DNA of 64,000 nucleotides from an uncultured Duncaniella sp. (GCA_910577255.1 CAJTMH010000003.1:372001-436000), one strand, 5' to 3'. Shown: positions 43,505-52,858, counted from the stretch's first letter. A program made the numbers and translations. Notes: a model not told the origin generated them from the sequence alone.

Positions 43505-43894
43505 TTATTTTGATACCTGTGATGTTTTGGTGCGGTTGGAGGTGATTTCGTCAAAGTTTGAGATGGCCCATGTCACGAGGTCGCCGATGAGGGGCAGGAG
43601 GCTTTGGCCTAATTTTGTGAGGGAGTATTCGACACGCGGAGGTATTTCGGCATAGATTTTGCGAGCTATGAGGCCGTCGGCTTCGAGTGATTTCAATGTC
43701 TCGGTAAGCACTTTGGGTGATATGTCGGGGATGGCTTTGCCGATGGCGTTGAAGCGGGTGGCGTCATTCTCCGAGAGGACACACAGCACGAGCATGGCCC
43801 ACTTGCCTGAGAACCGCGAAATGATGTTGCGGACCGGGCATTGGTCGATGCGCGTGAATTTTTTTAAATTTTCTTGCAGTGGTAATTGGTTCAT
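43505..43894 (-). CDS. HxlR-family winged-helix regulator
   Basis: A 129-residue DNA-binding regulator. The HxlR domain spans about residues 12-110: CPVRNIISRFSGKWAMLVLCVLSE (with the conserved N-terminal cysteine), the recognition helix DISPKVLTETLKSLEADGLI and the wing KIYAEIPPRVEYSLTKLG. HxlR proteins often sense reactive electrophiles or oxidants through that cysteine and control a divergent enzyme gene, the arrangement seen here with the cupin gene. A TTG at 43900 would add two residues; ATG 43892-43894 is used. Confidence 0.93.
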   Translation of the reverse strand: MNQLPLQENLKKFTRIDQCPVRNIISRFSGKWAMLVLCVLSENDATRFNAIGKAIPDISPKVLTETLKSLEADGLIARKIYAEIPPRVEYSLTKLGQSLLPLIGDLVTWAISNFDEITSNRTKTSQVSK

Positions 43895-43925
43895 TTTCAA
43901 AAATAGTTACTCCGAGGTAAGTGGG

Positions 43926-43939
43926 TTACATTATTGTAA
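43926..43939. promoter_or_regulatory. palindrome between HxlR and cupin genes, likely operator
   Basis: TTACA-N4-TGTAA is a perfect 5-base dyad 27 bases upstream of the cupin -7 box and 32 bases upstream of the regulator start. Its position between divergent genes is what an autoregulated HxlR operator would show. Confidence 0.55.
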
Positions 43940-43942
43940 TGT

Positions 43943-43974
43943 CTTGCAGATGTGAAAAATGCATCATAATTTTG
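43943..43974 (+). promoter_or_regulatory. promoter of the cupin gene
   Basis: CTTG (43943-43946), 20 bases, then TAATTTTG (43967-43974), just downstream of the HxlR palindrome. Transcription from about 43981 supports the ATG at 44042 over the one at 43985. Confidence 0.65.
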
Positions 43975-44041
43975 CACTATCAAAATGATAGCGGCTTACT
44001 GCTGCAAAGTTAGTGAAAAATCACTGTTAAATCGAAAAAAT

Positions 44042-44452
44042 ATGAGCGAAGTAAAAACAATCAATCAGGGTAAGAATTTTTCCCATGCTTCAGTGGGGTG
44101 TCTCAACGGATTTGAAGGCAAGCAGTTTGTCAAGGATGCCACGGGTGCTACATCGTGTGAAATCTCGTTTGGCTCATTGCCTACCGGGGCAGCGGTGCCG
44201 TTTTTCCATTCACACAAGGATAACGAGGAGAACTATATCATCCTTTCGGGTGCCGGGAAATTTCAGGTTGACGAGTGTGTGTTTGACGTTGCCGAGGGTT
44301 CGGTGGTGCGAGTGTCTACGGCTTGCGACCGTAATCTGAAGTGCACATCTGCCGAGCCGATGACCTATGTGTGTATCCAGGCTAAGGAGGGTTCGCTCGG
44401 CGGCTATACTATGACCGACGCTGAGATAACCGAACGTGAGAGCCTGCTGTAA
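44042..44452 (+). CDS. cupin domain protein
   Basis: A 136-residue single-domain cupin. The first metal motif is present (PFFHSHKDNEENYIILSGAG, about residues 58-77, giving two His and Glu), while the second motif lacks the usual final His (VVRVSTACDRNLKC). Metal binding may thus be altered. It is divergent from the HxlR regulator and probably its target; small cupins of this kind act in quinone, aldehyde or oxidative-stress chemistry, but the reaction is not known. The upstream ATG at 43985 is too close to the predicted start of transcription and is rejected. Confidence 0.85.
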   Translation: MSEVKTINQGKNFSHASVGCLNGFEGKQFVKDATGATSCEISFGSLPTGAAVPFFHSHKDNEENYIILSGAGKFQVDECVFDVAEGSVVRVSTACDRNLKCTSAEPMTYVCIQAKEGSLGGYTMTDAEITERESLL

Positions 44453-44814
44453 AATCACTGCATAGCGACAAGGTGTGACAATAAAAAAAGGAGGAGTTAA
44501 GACTTGCGCCCTAACTCCTCCCCTCACGTTTCAACTATTTATTTATGAGAGCCTCAGTATCCAGTTTCACAACTCGGTAAAGAGGACGAGGGATGTATAA
44601 GTTTTTGTTTTGTCTTTCTGTTTCTTTATCTTTACTTACATCATTAAAACAACTTACCGTGGCGTTTTTATCTCGCCGTTGAGCTAAAAGAGATTAAAAA
44701 ACGTCAAGTAATCGGCCCATTTTCATGGAAATGTTAAAATATCCATAAAAATGGGCTTTCAGGGATGTGTATTGCGGTTTTTGGGGGGATAATCAGCCTC
44801 TTCGGCGGATGTGG
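44453..44814. other. intergenic region with two hairpins
   Basis: This 362-base gap between convergent cupin and recG genes holds no supported frame. It contains the terminator at 44483-44521 and a second inverted repeat (GCCCATTTT at 44715-44723 with AAAATGGGC at 44748-44756, plus an inner ATGGA/TCCAT pair). Confidence 0.6.
44483..44521 (-). terminator. intrinsic terminator of the recG transcript
   Basis: A perfect 10-bp stem (GGAGGAGTTA, 44490-44499, with 44512-44521), followed on the minus strand by TTTTTTTA. The T-run direction shows it serves the minus strand, about 290 bases past recG; it may also fold for the cupin mRNA. Confidence 0.75.
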
Positions 44815-46908
44815 TCAGGAGATGCGTGACCAGTCGTGGAGCCGCGAAGTGAGCAGGGCAAGCTGACGCGACAGGACAGCGTTGGCCGGATGGGCCAGGT
44901 CGGGGTCGGCGTCGAGTATGTCGCAGGCTGTGTCGCGTGCGAGCTGCACTATCTGTCCGTCAGTGGCCAGATTGGCTATGTGGAGGTCAAACGGCATGCC
45001 GCTCTGCATGGTGCCTTCGATGTCTCCGGGGCCGCGCATCTGCATGTCGGCTTCCGCGATGGCAAATCCGTCGGTGGTCGATGTCATCAGCTCGAGGCGT
45101 TTGCGTGTGTCGCCCGCTATTTTCCGTTTGGTCATCAGTATGCAGTAACTCTGGCCCTCTCCGCGCCCCACTCGGCCTCGGAGCTGATGGAGTTGCGACA
45201 GTCCGAAACGCTCGGCGTTCTCAATAAGCATGGTGGTGGCGTTGGGGACGTTCACTCCTACCTCTATTACGGTGGTCGCCACAAGGATATGGGCCTGATG
45301 TGAGGCGAAAAGGCTCATCTGGTAGTCCTTCTCGGCCGGTTTCATCTGTCCGTGCACGAACGCCACATTATAGTCGCGGAATGTGTCGCAGATGGTCTCG
45401 TAACCCTCCTCGAGTGATTTCAAATCGAGCTTTTCATTCTCTTTGATGAGGGGATAGACGATATAGACCTGGCGTCCGAGCCTGAGCTGCTTCCCTATGC
45501 CCTGATAGGTGCGGAAACGGTCTTCGTCATACCGCAGCAGGGTTTGCACCGGTTTGCGGCCGGGAGGGAGCTCGTCGATGACCGACACGTCAAGGTCGCC
45601 GTAGACGGTCATAGCGAGAGTGCGGGGGATGGGTGTTGCGGTCATCACCAGCACGTGGGGCGGGATGATGTTCTTGGTCCATAGTCGCGCGCGCTGTGCC
45701 ACTCCGAAGCGGTGTTGCTCGTCGATGACAATGAATCCCAGATTGCGGAAACGCACATTGTCCTCGATGACGGCGTGGGTGCCTATGAGTATGTGCAGTG
45801 AGCCGTCCATGAGTTGGGCGTGGATCTCCTCGCGTGCTTTTTTGCGTGTGGAGCCGGTGAGGAGCTTGACGTTGATACCCATCGGTGCCACCATCTTGGT
45901 TATGGTCTCGAAATGCTGGGTGGCCAGGATTTCAGTTGGAGCCATCAGGCATGCCTGCGTGTCATTGTCGAGGGCAATGAGCATGCAGAGGAGGGCCACG
46001 AGGGTCTTGCCTGAGCCTACGTCACCCTGCAGCAGACGGTTCATCTGCCTTCCGGTGGCCATGTCGGCGCGGATCTCCTTTATGACGCGTTTCTGTGCCC
46101 CGGTAAGCGGGAAGGGGAGAAACTGCGAGTAGAACGTATTGAAGAAGTGTCCGATCCTGGGGAAGCGGAATCCTTGTGTGGTGCTGCTCCGGCGTCGGGC
46201 GTAGCGCTGGATGTTGAGTTGCAGGTAGAATAGCTCCTCGAATTTCAGCCGCAGCCGTGCCCTGCGCAGCTGCTCGTTGTCGTTGGGATGGTGGATGGCA
46301 CAGATGGCTTCCGTTATGCCCATGAGGCTGTGGCGTGCTATGACCTCGGGGGGAAGGGTTTCGGCGAAGTGGGGGTGGCAGCTGAGGATGTCATGCACGG
46401 CCGCAGAGAAGGTGCGTGACGAGAAACCGCGGTTGCGCAGCTGCTCGGTGAGGGGATAGACACCCCTGAATCCTCCTTGCGGAGGCAGTGACTGCGGGGT
46501 GTCGATTTCGGGATGCACCATGCTCCATCGTCCGTTGAAGCATGAGGGTTTGCCGAAGAGTATATATTCTGTGCCTGTCACATAGGCGGAGCGCAGTGAT
46601 TTGATGCGTTGAAACCACACCACCTCCATCACTCCCGAACCGTCGGAGAATAGCCCCACGAGGCGCATCTTGGCTCCTTCGCCGATCACGTTGAACGACA
46701 CGAATTTCCCCTTTACCTGCACCGAAGGCATGTCGTCGCCCGCGAAATCGCGTATCCGGTAGATTGATCTTCGGTCCACATAGTGGGTCGGGAAATGGAA
46801 CAGAAGGTCATGATAGGTCCTGATGCCGAGGTTCTTTTCGAGCAATTCGGCACGTTTCGGTCCCATTCCGCGCAGGAATTTTATGTCCATTCTCCTCAGA
46901 GAGTCCAT
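44815..46908 (-). CDS. recG: ATP-dependent DNA helicase RecG
   Basis: A 697-residue superfamily 2 helicase that regresses stalled replication forks and branch-migrates Holliday junctions. The N-terminal wedge/OB domain (about residues 1-270) begins with FLRGMGPKRAELL. Helicase motif I GDVGSGKT, motif II as DEQH in VIDEQHRFG (the usual RecG form), motif III TATPIPRTLA and motif VI QLRGRVGRG are all present. A second start seven codons in (46890) is possible. It lies 48 bases after ispD and is probably co-transcribed with it. Confidence 0.96.
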   Translation of the reverse strand: MDSLRRMDIKFLRGMGPKRAELLEKNLGIRTYHDLLFHFPTHYVDRRSIYRIRDFAGDDMPSVQVKGKFVSFNVIGEGAKMRLVGLFSDGSGVMEVVWFQRIKSLRSAYVTGTEYILFGKPSCFNGRWSMVHPEIDTPQSLPPQGGFRGVYPLTEQLRNRGFSSRTFSAAVHDILSCHPHFAETLPPEVIARHSLMGITEAICAIHHPNDNEQLRRARLRLKFEELFYLQLNIQRYARRRSSTTQGFRFPRIGHFFNTFYSQFLPFPLTGAQKRVIKEIRADMATGRQMNRLLQGDVGSGKTLVALLCMLIALDNDTQACLMAPTEILATQHFETITKMVAPMGINVKLLTGSTRKKAREEIHAQLMDGSLHILIGTHAVIEDNVRFRNLGFIVIDEQHRFGVAQRARLWTKNIIPPHVLVMTATPIPRTLAMTVYGDLDVSVIDELPPGRKPVQTLLRYDEDRFRTYQGIGKQLRLGRQVYIVYPLIKENEKLDLKSLEEGYETICDTFRDYNVAFVHGQMKPAEKDYQMSLFASHQAHILVATTVIEVGVNVPNATTMLIENAERFGLSQLHQLRGRVGRGEGQSYCILMTKRKIAGDTRKRLELMTSTTDGFAIAEADMQMRGPGDIEGTMQSGMPFDLHIANLATDGQIVQLARDTACDILDADPDLAHPANAVLSRQLALLTSRLHDWSRIS

Positions 46909-46956
46909 TTCGGTGTGGCGGTGTGTGTTTGTGTTTGTTTCAGATATGGCCTTGGC

Positions 46957-47667
46957 CTATATGGTCTCGGCAAGATATAGCGAAGCGATTGCCATGTCGC
47001 CGGGATTGGTCACTTTGATGTTGTGAGGATCACCATCCACGAGGCACAGAGCGTCGTAGCCGGCGGCTTCCATCACTGACGCGTCGTCGGTGAATTCAGG
47101 CTGTAATGGTTGCCTGTAGGCTGCTATGAGCTTTGCGGCATGGAATATCTGCGGGGTCTGAACTGCCCGGTACATTGAGCGGTCCACGGCATGACTTGAG
47201 CCGTCAGGGCCTATAAGGCGTATCGAATCTGTCACCCGGCAGGCCGGGATAGCACCATCGGCCTCCTTGAGGGACGATATGAGAGCCTCTACCATAGGGC
47301 GTGTCACTACAGGCCGCGCTGCGTCGTGGACACTTATCCACCGGCATCGGCCGCAGCTGTCAGCGGCAAGGCGTTGTTCGATGAGCGTTACGGCGTTCTT
47401 CACGCTGTGGGCACGGGTCGGTCCCCCGGTGGCAATCAGATGCGATAGGGTGAAAGCGTGCTCACGGCACATTTCTCCCCACATCTCGACCATGTCGGCA
47501 CTGAGCACCACGATGATTTCCGCATCGGGCGTGGCGTCGTGCAACCGTTCTATGGTGGTCATAAGCAAGGGACGCCCATTGAGGTCGCAGAACTGTTTTG
47601 GCAGGTTGCCGCCGTAGCGCGAGCCGCTTCCTGCGGCAACTATGATATGGTAATTGGTCTCTCTCAT
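46957..47667 (-). CDS. ispD: 2-C-methyl-D-erythritol 4-phosphate cytidylyltransferase
   Basis: A 236-residue enzyme of the non-mevalonate isoprenoid pathway, making CDP-methylerythritol from MEP and CTP. The N-terminal glycine-rich CTP loop is IIVAAGSGSRYGGNLPKQF; the SVHDAARP motif and the C-terminal TDDASVMEAAG/IKVTNPGD segments are diagnostic. It is followed by recG. Confidence 0.96.
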   Translation of the reverse strand: MRETNYHIIVAAGSGSRYGGNLPKQFCDLNGRPLLMTTIERLHDATPDAEIIVVLSADMVEMWGEMCREHAFTLSHLIATGGPTRAHSVKNAVTLIEQRLAADSCGRCRWISVHDAARPVVTRPMVEALISSLKEADGAIPACRVTDSIRLIGPDGSSHAVDRSMYRAVQTPQIFHAAKLIAAYRQPLQPEFTDDASVMEAAGYDALCLVDGDPHNIKVTNPGDMAIASLYLAETI

Positions 47668-47759
47668 ATTTATCTACAAAAATAGCCAATAATCCAAAAA
47701 TCCCCAAATCAAAATTTCAAATTGTTGAATCTGCATTATTAAAATTAAGCAGATGTAAG

Positions 47760-47791
47760 TTTGTGGGAATCTGAATAATTTTGTAATTTTG
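47760..47791 (+). promoter_or_regulatory. promoter of the GT2 gene
   Basis: TTTG (47760-47763), 20 bases, then TAATTTTG (47784-47791). A second TAATTTTG abuts it upstream (47776-47783). The leader to ATG 47861 is about 65 bases. Confidence 0.75.
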
Positions 47792-47860
47792 ACTTTCATT
47801 GCAAGCCTCTGTCTTGAAAAGTATAATGGTATTTCAAGTTTTTTATAAAAGTCACTGTTC

Positions 47861-48874
47861 ATGCTGCTATCCACTGTCATCCCGGTCTATAATGCCGCTC
47901 CTTATCTCGCCAAGAGCATCGGTTCAATCATCACGCAGGATCTGCCTGACGGTGAGCATGAGGTGTTGCTTGTCGATGATGGATCAACCGACTCCTCTGC
48001 CGGGATTTGCGATGAGTATGCGCGCCGTTATCCCGGACTTGTGCGTGTGATACATAAACCTAACGGCGGTGTGGCTTCGGCGCGAAATGCAGGGCTGAAA
48101 GCCGCGCAGGGACGCTATGTACACTTCATGGACTCCGACGACTGGATTATCCCAGGCAGTTACAATTATGTCAGGGAACACTATCTGGATGGTGTCGAGC
48201 CTGATTATTTGGGCTTCTGGTCGGTTACTCTCGACTCGGTGATGCGCCGTAAGTGGAAGGAGGAATCCAGACTTGACGGAGAGGTGATATATGATGGCCG
48301 AGCCCATGACTATTACGCTTCGGGTAAGTTTCTTCCGTTTTCAACGATCGGGTGGTATCGTCGCTCTTTCCTGCTGGATAAGCAGTTGGAGTTCCGTGAA
48401 GGGATGATTATATCGGAGGACACGCTGTTTAATCTCAATTTTGCCATGGCCAATCCTGTCATCAGGCTTACCAACTCTGTGCTCTACCGTTATGAGATGC
48501 GTGACGGCTCGGCCATCAATCAGCGTAGCGAGGCGAAGATGAGGAAGAGCGTGGAGTGTTACGAGATTTTGTTCTCTTCAGTAATGAATCACAGGGGCAC
48601 CCACGCTTGGTTTGAAGACGGAGCTGATATGCTTGTGTCAAACCAGATTGTGCCCTTCATGTCAAGAGTGCTGTCGGCAGGATACTCGGCTGCTGAATTC
48701 AAGGCTCTGCGCAGCCGGCTTGAGGCGATATCGCTTCTTCCGGTCAAAGTCTCCGGCAGGATGAGCCGTGTCGTCAATCATATTTTTGCCCATTCATCGC
48801 TGTTCCCTGTTTATACAATGCTCTATCGTCGTGTTTTTGTGCCCTACGTGCTTCCGCGTCTTTCGCGTAATTAG
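47861..48874 (+). CDS. family 2 glycosyltransferase
   Basis: A 337-residue GT-A glycosyltransferase. The N-terminal domain shows STVIPVYNAAPYLAKSIGSI, VLLVDDGSTDSSAGICDEYA, NGGVASARNAGL and the metal-binding DxD-type MDSDDW (about residues 90-95), followed by the ISEDTLFNLNFA segment that normally holds the catalytic base. The C-terminal ~100 residues are helical and basic, probably membrane-associated. Donor and acceptor cannot be told. It stands alone rather than in a polysaccharide cluster and ends at a bidirectional terminator shared with pnp. Confidence 0.93.
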   Translation: MLLSTVIPVYNAAPYLAKSIGSIITQDLPDGEHEVLLVDDGSTDSSAGICDEYARRYPGLVRVIHKPNGGVASARNAGLKAAQGRYVHFMDSDDWIIPGSYNYVREHYLDGVEPDYLGFWSVTLDSVMRRKWKEESRLDGEVIYDGRAHDYYASGKFLPFSTIGWYRRSFLLDKQLEFREGMIISEDTLFNLNFAMANPVIRLTNSVLYRYEMRDGSAINQRSEAKMRKSVECYEILFSSVMNHRGTHAWFEDGADMLVSNQIVPFMSRVLSAGYSAAEFKALRSRLEAISLLPVKVSGRMSRVVNHIFAHSSLFPVYTMLYRRVFVPYVLPRLSRN

Positions 48875-48941
48875 AGCCTGATACGTTTGTTTTATTTGAA
48901 AGGATCAGGCCGCCTTTGTGATGATATTCATGGCGGTTGGT

Positions 48942-48993
48942 GAAAAAAAGCGACCCCGGGAATCCATTTAGGATTTCCGGGGCGGCTTTTTCG
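48942..48993. terminator. bidirectional terminator between GT2 and pnp
   Basis: CCCCGGGAATCC (48954-48965) pairs with GGATTTCCGGGG (48971-48982) with one mismatch, flanked by an A-run on the left and a T-run on the right, so it works for both convergent genes. Confidence 0.85.
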
Positions 48994-49041
48994 ATGGTAA
49001 GGTTTGTGTTCGTGTGTGTGAGGTTAACTAAGATCTATTAG

Positions 49042-51312
49042 TTAGTCACGAGGCTCACGTGGTTCACGAGGTCCGCGGTCGTCACGGCGGGGACGGTCAT
49101 CACGACGGGGTCCACGATCGTCACGGCGAGGTCCGCGTCCGCGGTCGTCGCGGCGGGGACGATCGGCGCGGGGGGCACGTTCACGTTCCACATAGCCTTC
49201 GGGTTTAGGCTGGAGTGCGCGCATCGACAGGCGGTATTTACCGGTCTTTTTGTCAATCTCGATGAGCTTAACCTCAACGGCGTCACCCTCTTTCAGACCT
49301 GATGCCTCCATGTTTTCGAGACGGTCCCATGAGATTTCAGAGATATGGAGCAGACCGTCGCGGTTGGGCATGAATTCAACAAATGCGCCGAAGTCGAGGA
49401 TTGAGCGTACGGTGCCCTGGTATACTTTGCCCTCTTCGGGGAGTTCGACGATGGCGTTGATCATTTCCATTGCCTTGTCGATTGAGGCCTTGTTGGCTGC
49501 GGCAACTTCGATGTAACCTCCTTCGGGGATTTCGTCGATTGATACAGTGGCGCCACTTGCTTCCTGGATGCCCTGGATAATCTTTCCGCCCGGGCCAATC
49601 ACTGCACCGATGAGCTCCTTGGGGATAATCATGGTGACGATGCGGGGCACGTGTGCCTTGTAGTCTTCGCGGGGAGCAGGGATGGTCTCTTCAATCTTGT
49701 TGAGGATGTGGAGACGACCGTCGCGGGCCTGGAGAAGAGCCTTTTCGAGGATCTCATAGCTGAGACCGTCACACTTGATGTCCATCTGAGTGGCTGTGAT
49801 GCCCTGACGTGTACCGGTCACCTTGAAGTCCATGTCGCCGAGGTGGTCTTCGTCGCCGAGGATGTCGGAGAGGATGGCATACTTGCCGGTGGCGCTGTCA
49901 GAGATGAGGCCCATGGCGATACCGCTGACCGGACGCTTCATCTGCACGCCTGCGTCGAGGAGTGACAGGGTACCTGCGCACACGGTGGCCATTGATGATG
50001 AGCCGTTTGACTCAAGGATATCGCTGACGATACGGCAAACGTAGGGGAAGTCATCCGGGAACATGCGCTTGAGTGCACGGTGGGCAAGGTTGCCGTGGCC
50101 CACTTCACGACGGCCTACGCCACGTACTGGCTTGGCTTCGCCGGTTGAGAAGGGGGGGAAGTTGTAGTGGAGGAGGAAGCGTTCGCGGCCCTGGTTGAGC
50201 ACGTCGTCGAGAATCTTCTCGTCGAGCTTGGTGCCGAGGGTCACAGTGGCGAGTGACTGAGTCTCACCGCGGGTGAACACGGCAGATCCGTGAGGTCCGG
50301 GAAGATAGTCCACTTCACACCAGATAGGACGGATTTCGGTAGTCTTACGTCCGTCGAGACGGATGCCTTCGTCAAGGATGCAACGGCGCACAGCCTCTTT
50401 CTCCACGTCATGGTAATAACGCTTCACGAGGGGAGTCTTGGCTTCGCGTTCCTCTTCGGGGAGGGATTCGATGTATTCTTCACACACCTTGTCGAAGCTT
50501 TCCTGACGCCAGTGCTTGTCGGCACATCCGGCCTTGGCGATGGCATAGGCCTTGTCGTAGCACTTGTCATGCACGTCCTTGCGGAGGTCTTCGTCGTTGG
50601 TTTCGTGGCAGTATTCGCGTTTTACGGTTGAGCCAACCTCTTCAGCGAGTTCCATCTGGGCCTTGCACTGGATCTTGATGGCGTCATGGGCTGCGCGGAG
50701 GGCAGCGAGGAGGTCAGCTTCAGACACTTCGTTCATCTCGCCTTCCACCATCATGATGTTGTCGTAGGTGGCGCCTACCATGAGTTCCATGTCGGCTTTT
50801 TCGAGCTGCTCGAAAGTCGGGTCAATGACGAATTCGCCGTTCACGCGGGCTACGCGTACTTCGGAGATGGGGCCATTGAAAGGAATATCACTGACTGCGA
50901 GGGCTGCCGAAGCGGCGAGGCCTGCGAGCGCGTCAGGCATGTCGACACCGTCAGATGAATACATGGTCACCTGCACGAATGTGTCAGCATGGTAATTGTC
51001 GGGGAAAAGAGGGCGGAGCACACGGTCAACCAGACGTGATGTCAGGATTTCGTAGTCGCTTGCGCGGCCTTCGCGTTTGAGGAAGCCGCCGGGGAAACGC
51101 CCGTTGGATGAAAATTTTTCTTTATACTCTACTTGGAGGGGCATGAAGTCAACTCCCTCGCCGGCGTCCTTCGCCGTTACTACTGTCGCGAGGAGCATAG
51201 TGTTGCCCATGCGCAGTTCTACCGCTCCATCGGCTTGCTTGGCTAACTTGCCGGTCTCCAGAGTGATGGTGCGACCGTCGGGCAGCGCGATGGTTTTCTT
51301 GATTGGATTCAT
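49042..51312 (-). CDS. pnp: polyribonucleotide nucleotidyltransferase (PNPase)
   Basis: A 756-residue phosphorolytic 3'-5' exoribonuclease of RNA decay. Two RNase PH domains (about residues 10-230 and 320-545) are followed by a KH domain with the GxxG loop in ELIGAVIGPGGKIIQGI and an S1 domain (VYQGTVRSILDFGAFVEFMPN, about 620-690). The last ~45 residues are a disordered tail of RRDDRG/GPRRDD repeats, coded by short DNA repeats. Such basic-acidic tails may bind RNA or RNA degradosome partners in Bacteroidetes. Confidence 0.96.
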   Translation of the reverse strand: MNPIKKTIALPDGRTITLETGKLAKQADGAVELRMGNTMLLATVVTAKDAGEGVDFMPLQVEYKEKFSSNGRFPGGFLKREGRASDYEILTSRLVDRVLRPLFPDNYHADTFVQVTMYSSDGVDMPDALAGLAASAALAVSDIPFNGPISEVRVARVNGEFVIDPTFEQLEKADMELMVGATYDNIMMVEGEMNEVSEADLLAALRAAHDAIKIQCKAQMELAEEVGSTVKREYCHETNDEDLRKDVHDKCYDKAYAIAKAGCADKHWRQESFDKVCEEYIESLPEEEREAKTPLVKRYYHDVEKEAVRRCILDEGIRLDGRKTTEIRPIWCEVDYLPGPHGSAVFTRGETQSLATVTLGTKLDEKILDDVLNQGRERFLLHYNFPPFSTGEAKPVRGVGRREVGHGNLAHRALKRMFPDDFPYVCRIVSDILESNGSSSMATVCAGTLSLLDAGVQMKRPVSGIAMGLISDSATGKYAILSDILGDEDHLGDMDFKVTGTRQGITATQMDIKCDGLSYEILEKALLQARDGRLHILNKIEETIPAPREDYKAHVPRIVTMIIPKELIGAVIGPGGKIIQGIQEASGATVSIDEIPEGGYIEVAAANKASIDKAMEMINAIVELPEEGKVYQGTVRSILDFGAFVEFMPNRDGLLHISEISWDRLENMEASGLKEGDAVEVKLIEIDKKTGKYRLSMRALQPKPEGYVERERAPRADRPRRDDRGRGPRRDDRGPRRDDRPRRDDRGPREPREPRD
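49048..49170. repeat. short tandem repeats coding the PNPase RDDRG tail
   Basis: Near-identical 12- to 24-base units (around CGTCACGGCG and GTCCGCG) encode the repeated RRDDRG motif at the end of PNPase. Unit number could vary without breaking the frame. Confidence 0.65.
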
Positions 51313-51398
51313 AAATTTATTTTATTCAGCTTTATAGTTTTTCTTCGGGAAAAGCGAAGTGTTTTCTTTGTTTTTGTAGCTTAGTCTTTTTCAGTTTG

Positions 51399-51406
51399 CA
51401 AAGATA
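51399..51406 (-). promoter_or_regulatory. -7 box of pnp
   Basis: Reads TATCTTTG on the minus strand, about 87 bases before the pnp ATG; no clear -33 partner. Confidence 0.45.
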
Positions 51407-51561
51407 GCAAATAATTTGTAATAAATAGGTGTGAAAAGGCTAAATAATTCGCATAAAAGGAATGTTTATGCGTAAAAATGGCTATAGCCAGCGTCGGGAA
51501 GGCTATTTTGTCCCCTTGATTGCCGTGCGGGGTGCGTAATCGGCTCGTTTCCTTGGGTTTT

Positions 51562-52725
51562 CTACCGGGCTTCCTCGTCGGTGTTGGCGAGGAATTTTTC
51601 AATCGAGTCGATGCGTTCCATGATTTTGCCTTTTTCCTTGGGTGGAAGGTCTGTGTCAAGCTCCCGCTCGAGGTATTCCTTCTGCAGTATGCACAGTTGG
51701 CGCAACTGCGGATGGAGTGAGCCTGTGACATGGGAGAGCTTGTGGAGCCAGTAGACCCCGAAGCTGATCTGGTCCTTGTATTCGGGGGAGTCGGCCTCCA
51801 TGGGATGACCTGTCTTGTGCATGAGTGAGCACATCATGTTGTAGGTGTCGAAATCGGTCTGTATAGTGTGGGCGGTATGCCACCTGAGCATGACTCGTTT
51901 GGACCTGAGGAGGCGTATGAGGCGCAGCGAACGGCTCTTCTTCACGAGATACATGGCCTCTTCGGCCACTTCGGCAATGTGCTCCATGGTTTCCTCGTAT
52001 TGCTGCTCGTCCACTGTTGTCTCGTCGCAGTCATGGTCAAGGAGATATTGGCGACGTGCCAGGCTACGCTCGTAGTCGGGGGTGGGGCTTATGCTTATGT
52101 TGCGTTTGTAGCGTGCGAAGATGTCGAGCCAGTCCTGCTGCTCGGTGTCGGATAATGGATACACTTCACCTGTGCTGAGGTCAAGGTCGAGTTCGAGCTT
52201 GTCGGCCTCGGGATGTCGGCCGAGTTCGCGGAGCAGGTTGGCTTCGATGTCAGTGATGGCATAGACACGCTCACGTATCATCAGGTCGTGTTGGTCTTGG
52301 CGTTTGAGCCATAACCGCAGGGTGTCCCAGGCCTTACAGCGCCACCTCGCGGCATCATCGTCGTCGGTGATTGTGGCATCAAGCAGATCGTCATAGTAGT
52401 TATAAAGTTCGTCCACTTCCTGAAGTCCTTTGGTGGCCGGATGGTCGAGAAGATAGGGTAGGGAGTCGCTTAGGACCGCAAGAAGGGAGGCTGTGTCATC
52501 CTGCATGAATGTGGTGCGTAGCTGTCGTATACAGGGGTCATTGCCGTTGGGTGGGAGGGAGTATTTGTTTAATGGCGAATCTTCCCATTTTTCCTTGAGG
52601 GCTTTAGTGTGGCGATGCCTATTGATAATCAACGGTATGGATGCTCCTGCCACGGCAGCGAGAGGTATGATGAGAAATCGTGAAAAATCGGTGATGGCAA
52701 AAAGTAATATCAACAGTTTGGTCAT
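51562..52725 (-). CDS. membrane-anchored protein of unknown function
   Basis: A 387-residue protein that I do not recognise. An N-terminal hydrophobic region (about residues 2-33, with FLIIPLAAVAGASIPLII) anchors a long, acidic, mostly helical domain rich in Asp, Glu, Arg and Leu (for example ITDDDDAARWRCKAWDTLRLW and VAEEAMYLVKKSRSLRLIRLL). No catalytic motif is seen. It is divergent from ybaK and ends 250 bases before pnp starts. Confidence 0.75.
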   Translation of the reverse strand: MTKLLILLFAITDFSRFLIIPLAAVAGASIPLIINRHRHTKALKEKWEDSPLNKYSLPPNGNDPCIRQLRTTFMQDDTASLLAVLSDSLPYLLDHPATKGLQEVDELYNYYDDLLDATITDDDDAARWRCKAWDTLRLWLKRQDQHDLMIRERVYAITDIEANLLRELGRHPEADKLELDLDLSTGEVYPLSDTEQQDWLDIFARYKRNISISPTPDYERSLARRQYLLDHDCDETTVDEQQYEETMEHIAEVAEEAMYLVKKSRSLRLIRLLRSKRVMLRWHTAHTIQTDFDTYNMMCSLMHKTGHPMEADSPEYKDQISFGVYWLHKLSHVTGSLHPQLRQLCILQKEYLERELDTDLPPKEKGKIMERIDSIEKFLANTDEEAR

Positions 52726-52759
52726 GGTGCGTTATTTCAGTTTTAGAGGTGTAAATTTA

Positions 52760-52767
52760 CAAAATTA
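52760..52767 (-). promoter_or_regulatory. -7 box of the 387-residue protein gene
   Basis: Reads TAATTTTG on the minus strand, 35 bases before the ATG; the -33 side is not clear. Confidence 0.4.
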
Positions 52768-52789
52768 TTTTCATACGGCAAATGTAATG

Positions 52790-52820
52790 TTGGGGATGTG
52801 GATGAAAAGTTGTAACTTTG
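52790..52820 (+). promoter_or_regulatory. promoter of the ybaK-like gene
   Basis: TTGG (52790-52793), 19 bases, then TAACTTTG (52813-52820), 39 bases before the ATG. Confidence 0.6.
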
Positions 52821-52858
52821 TTGGAATTTAAAAAATCACGCCCTTAAGAATTCAGAGT

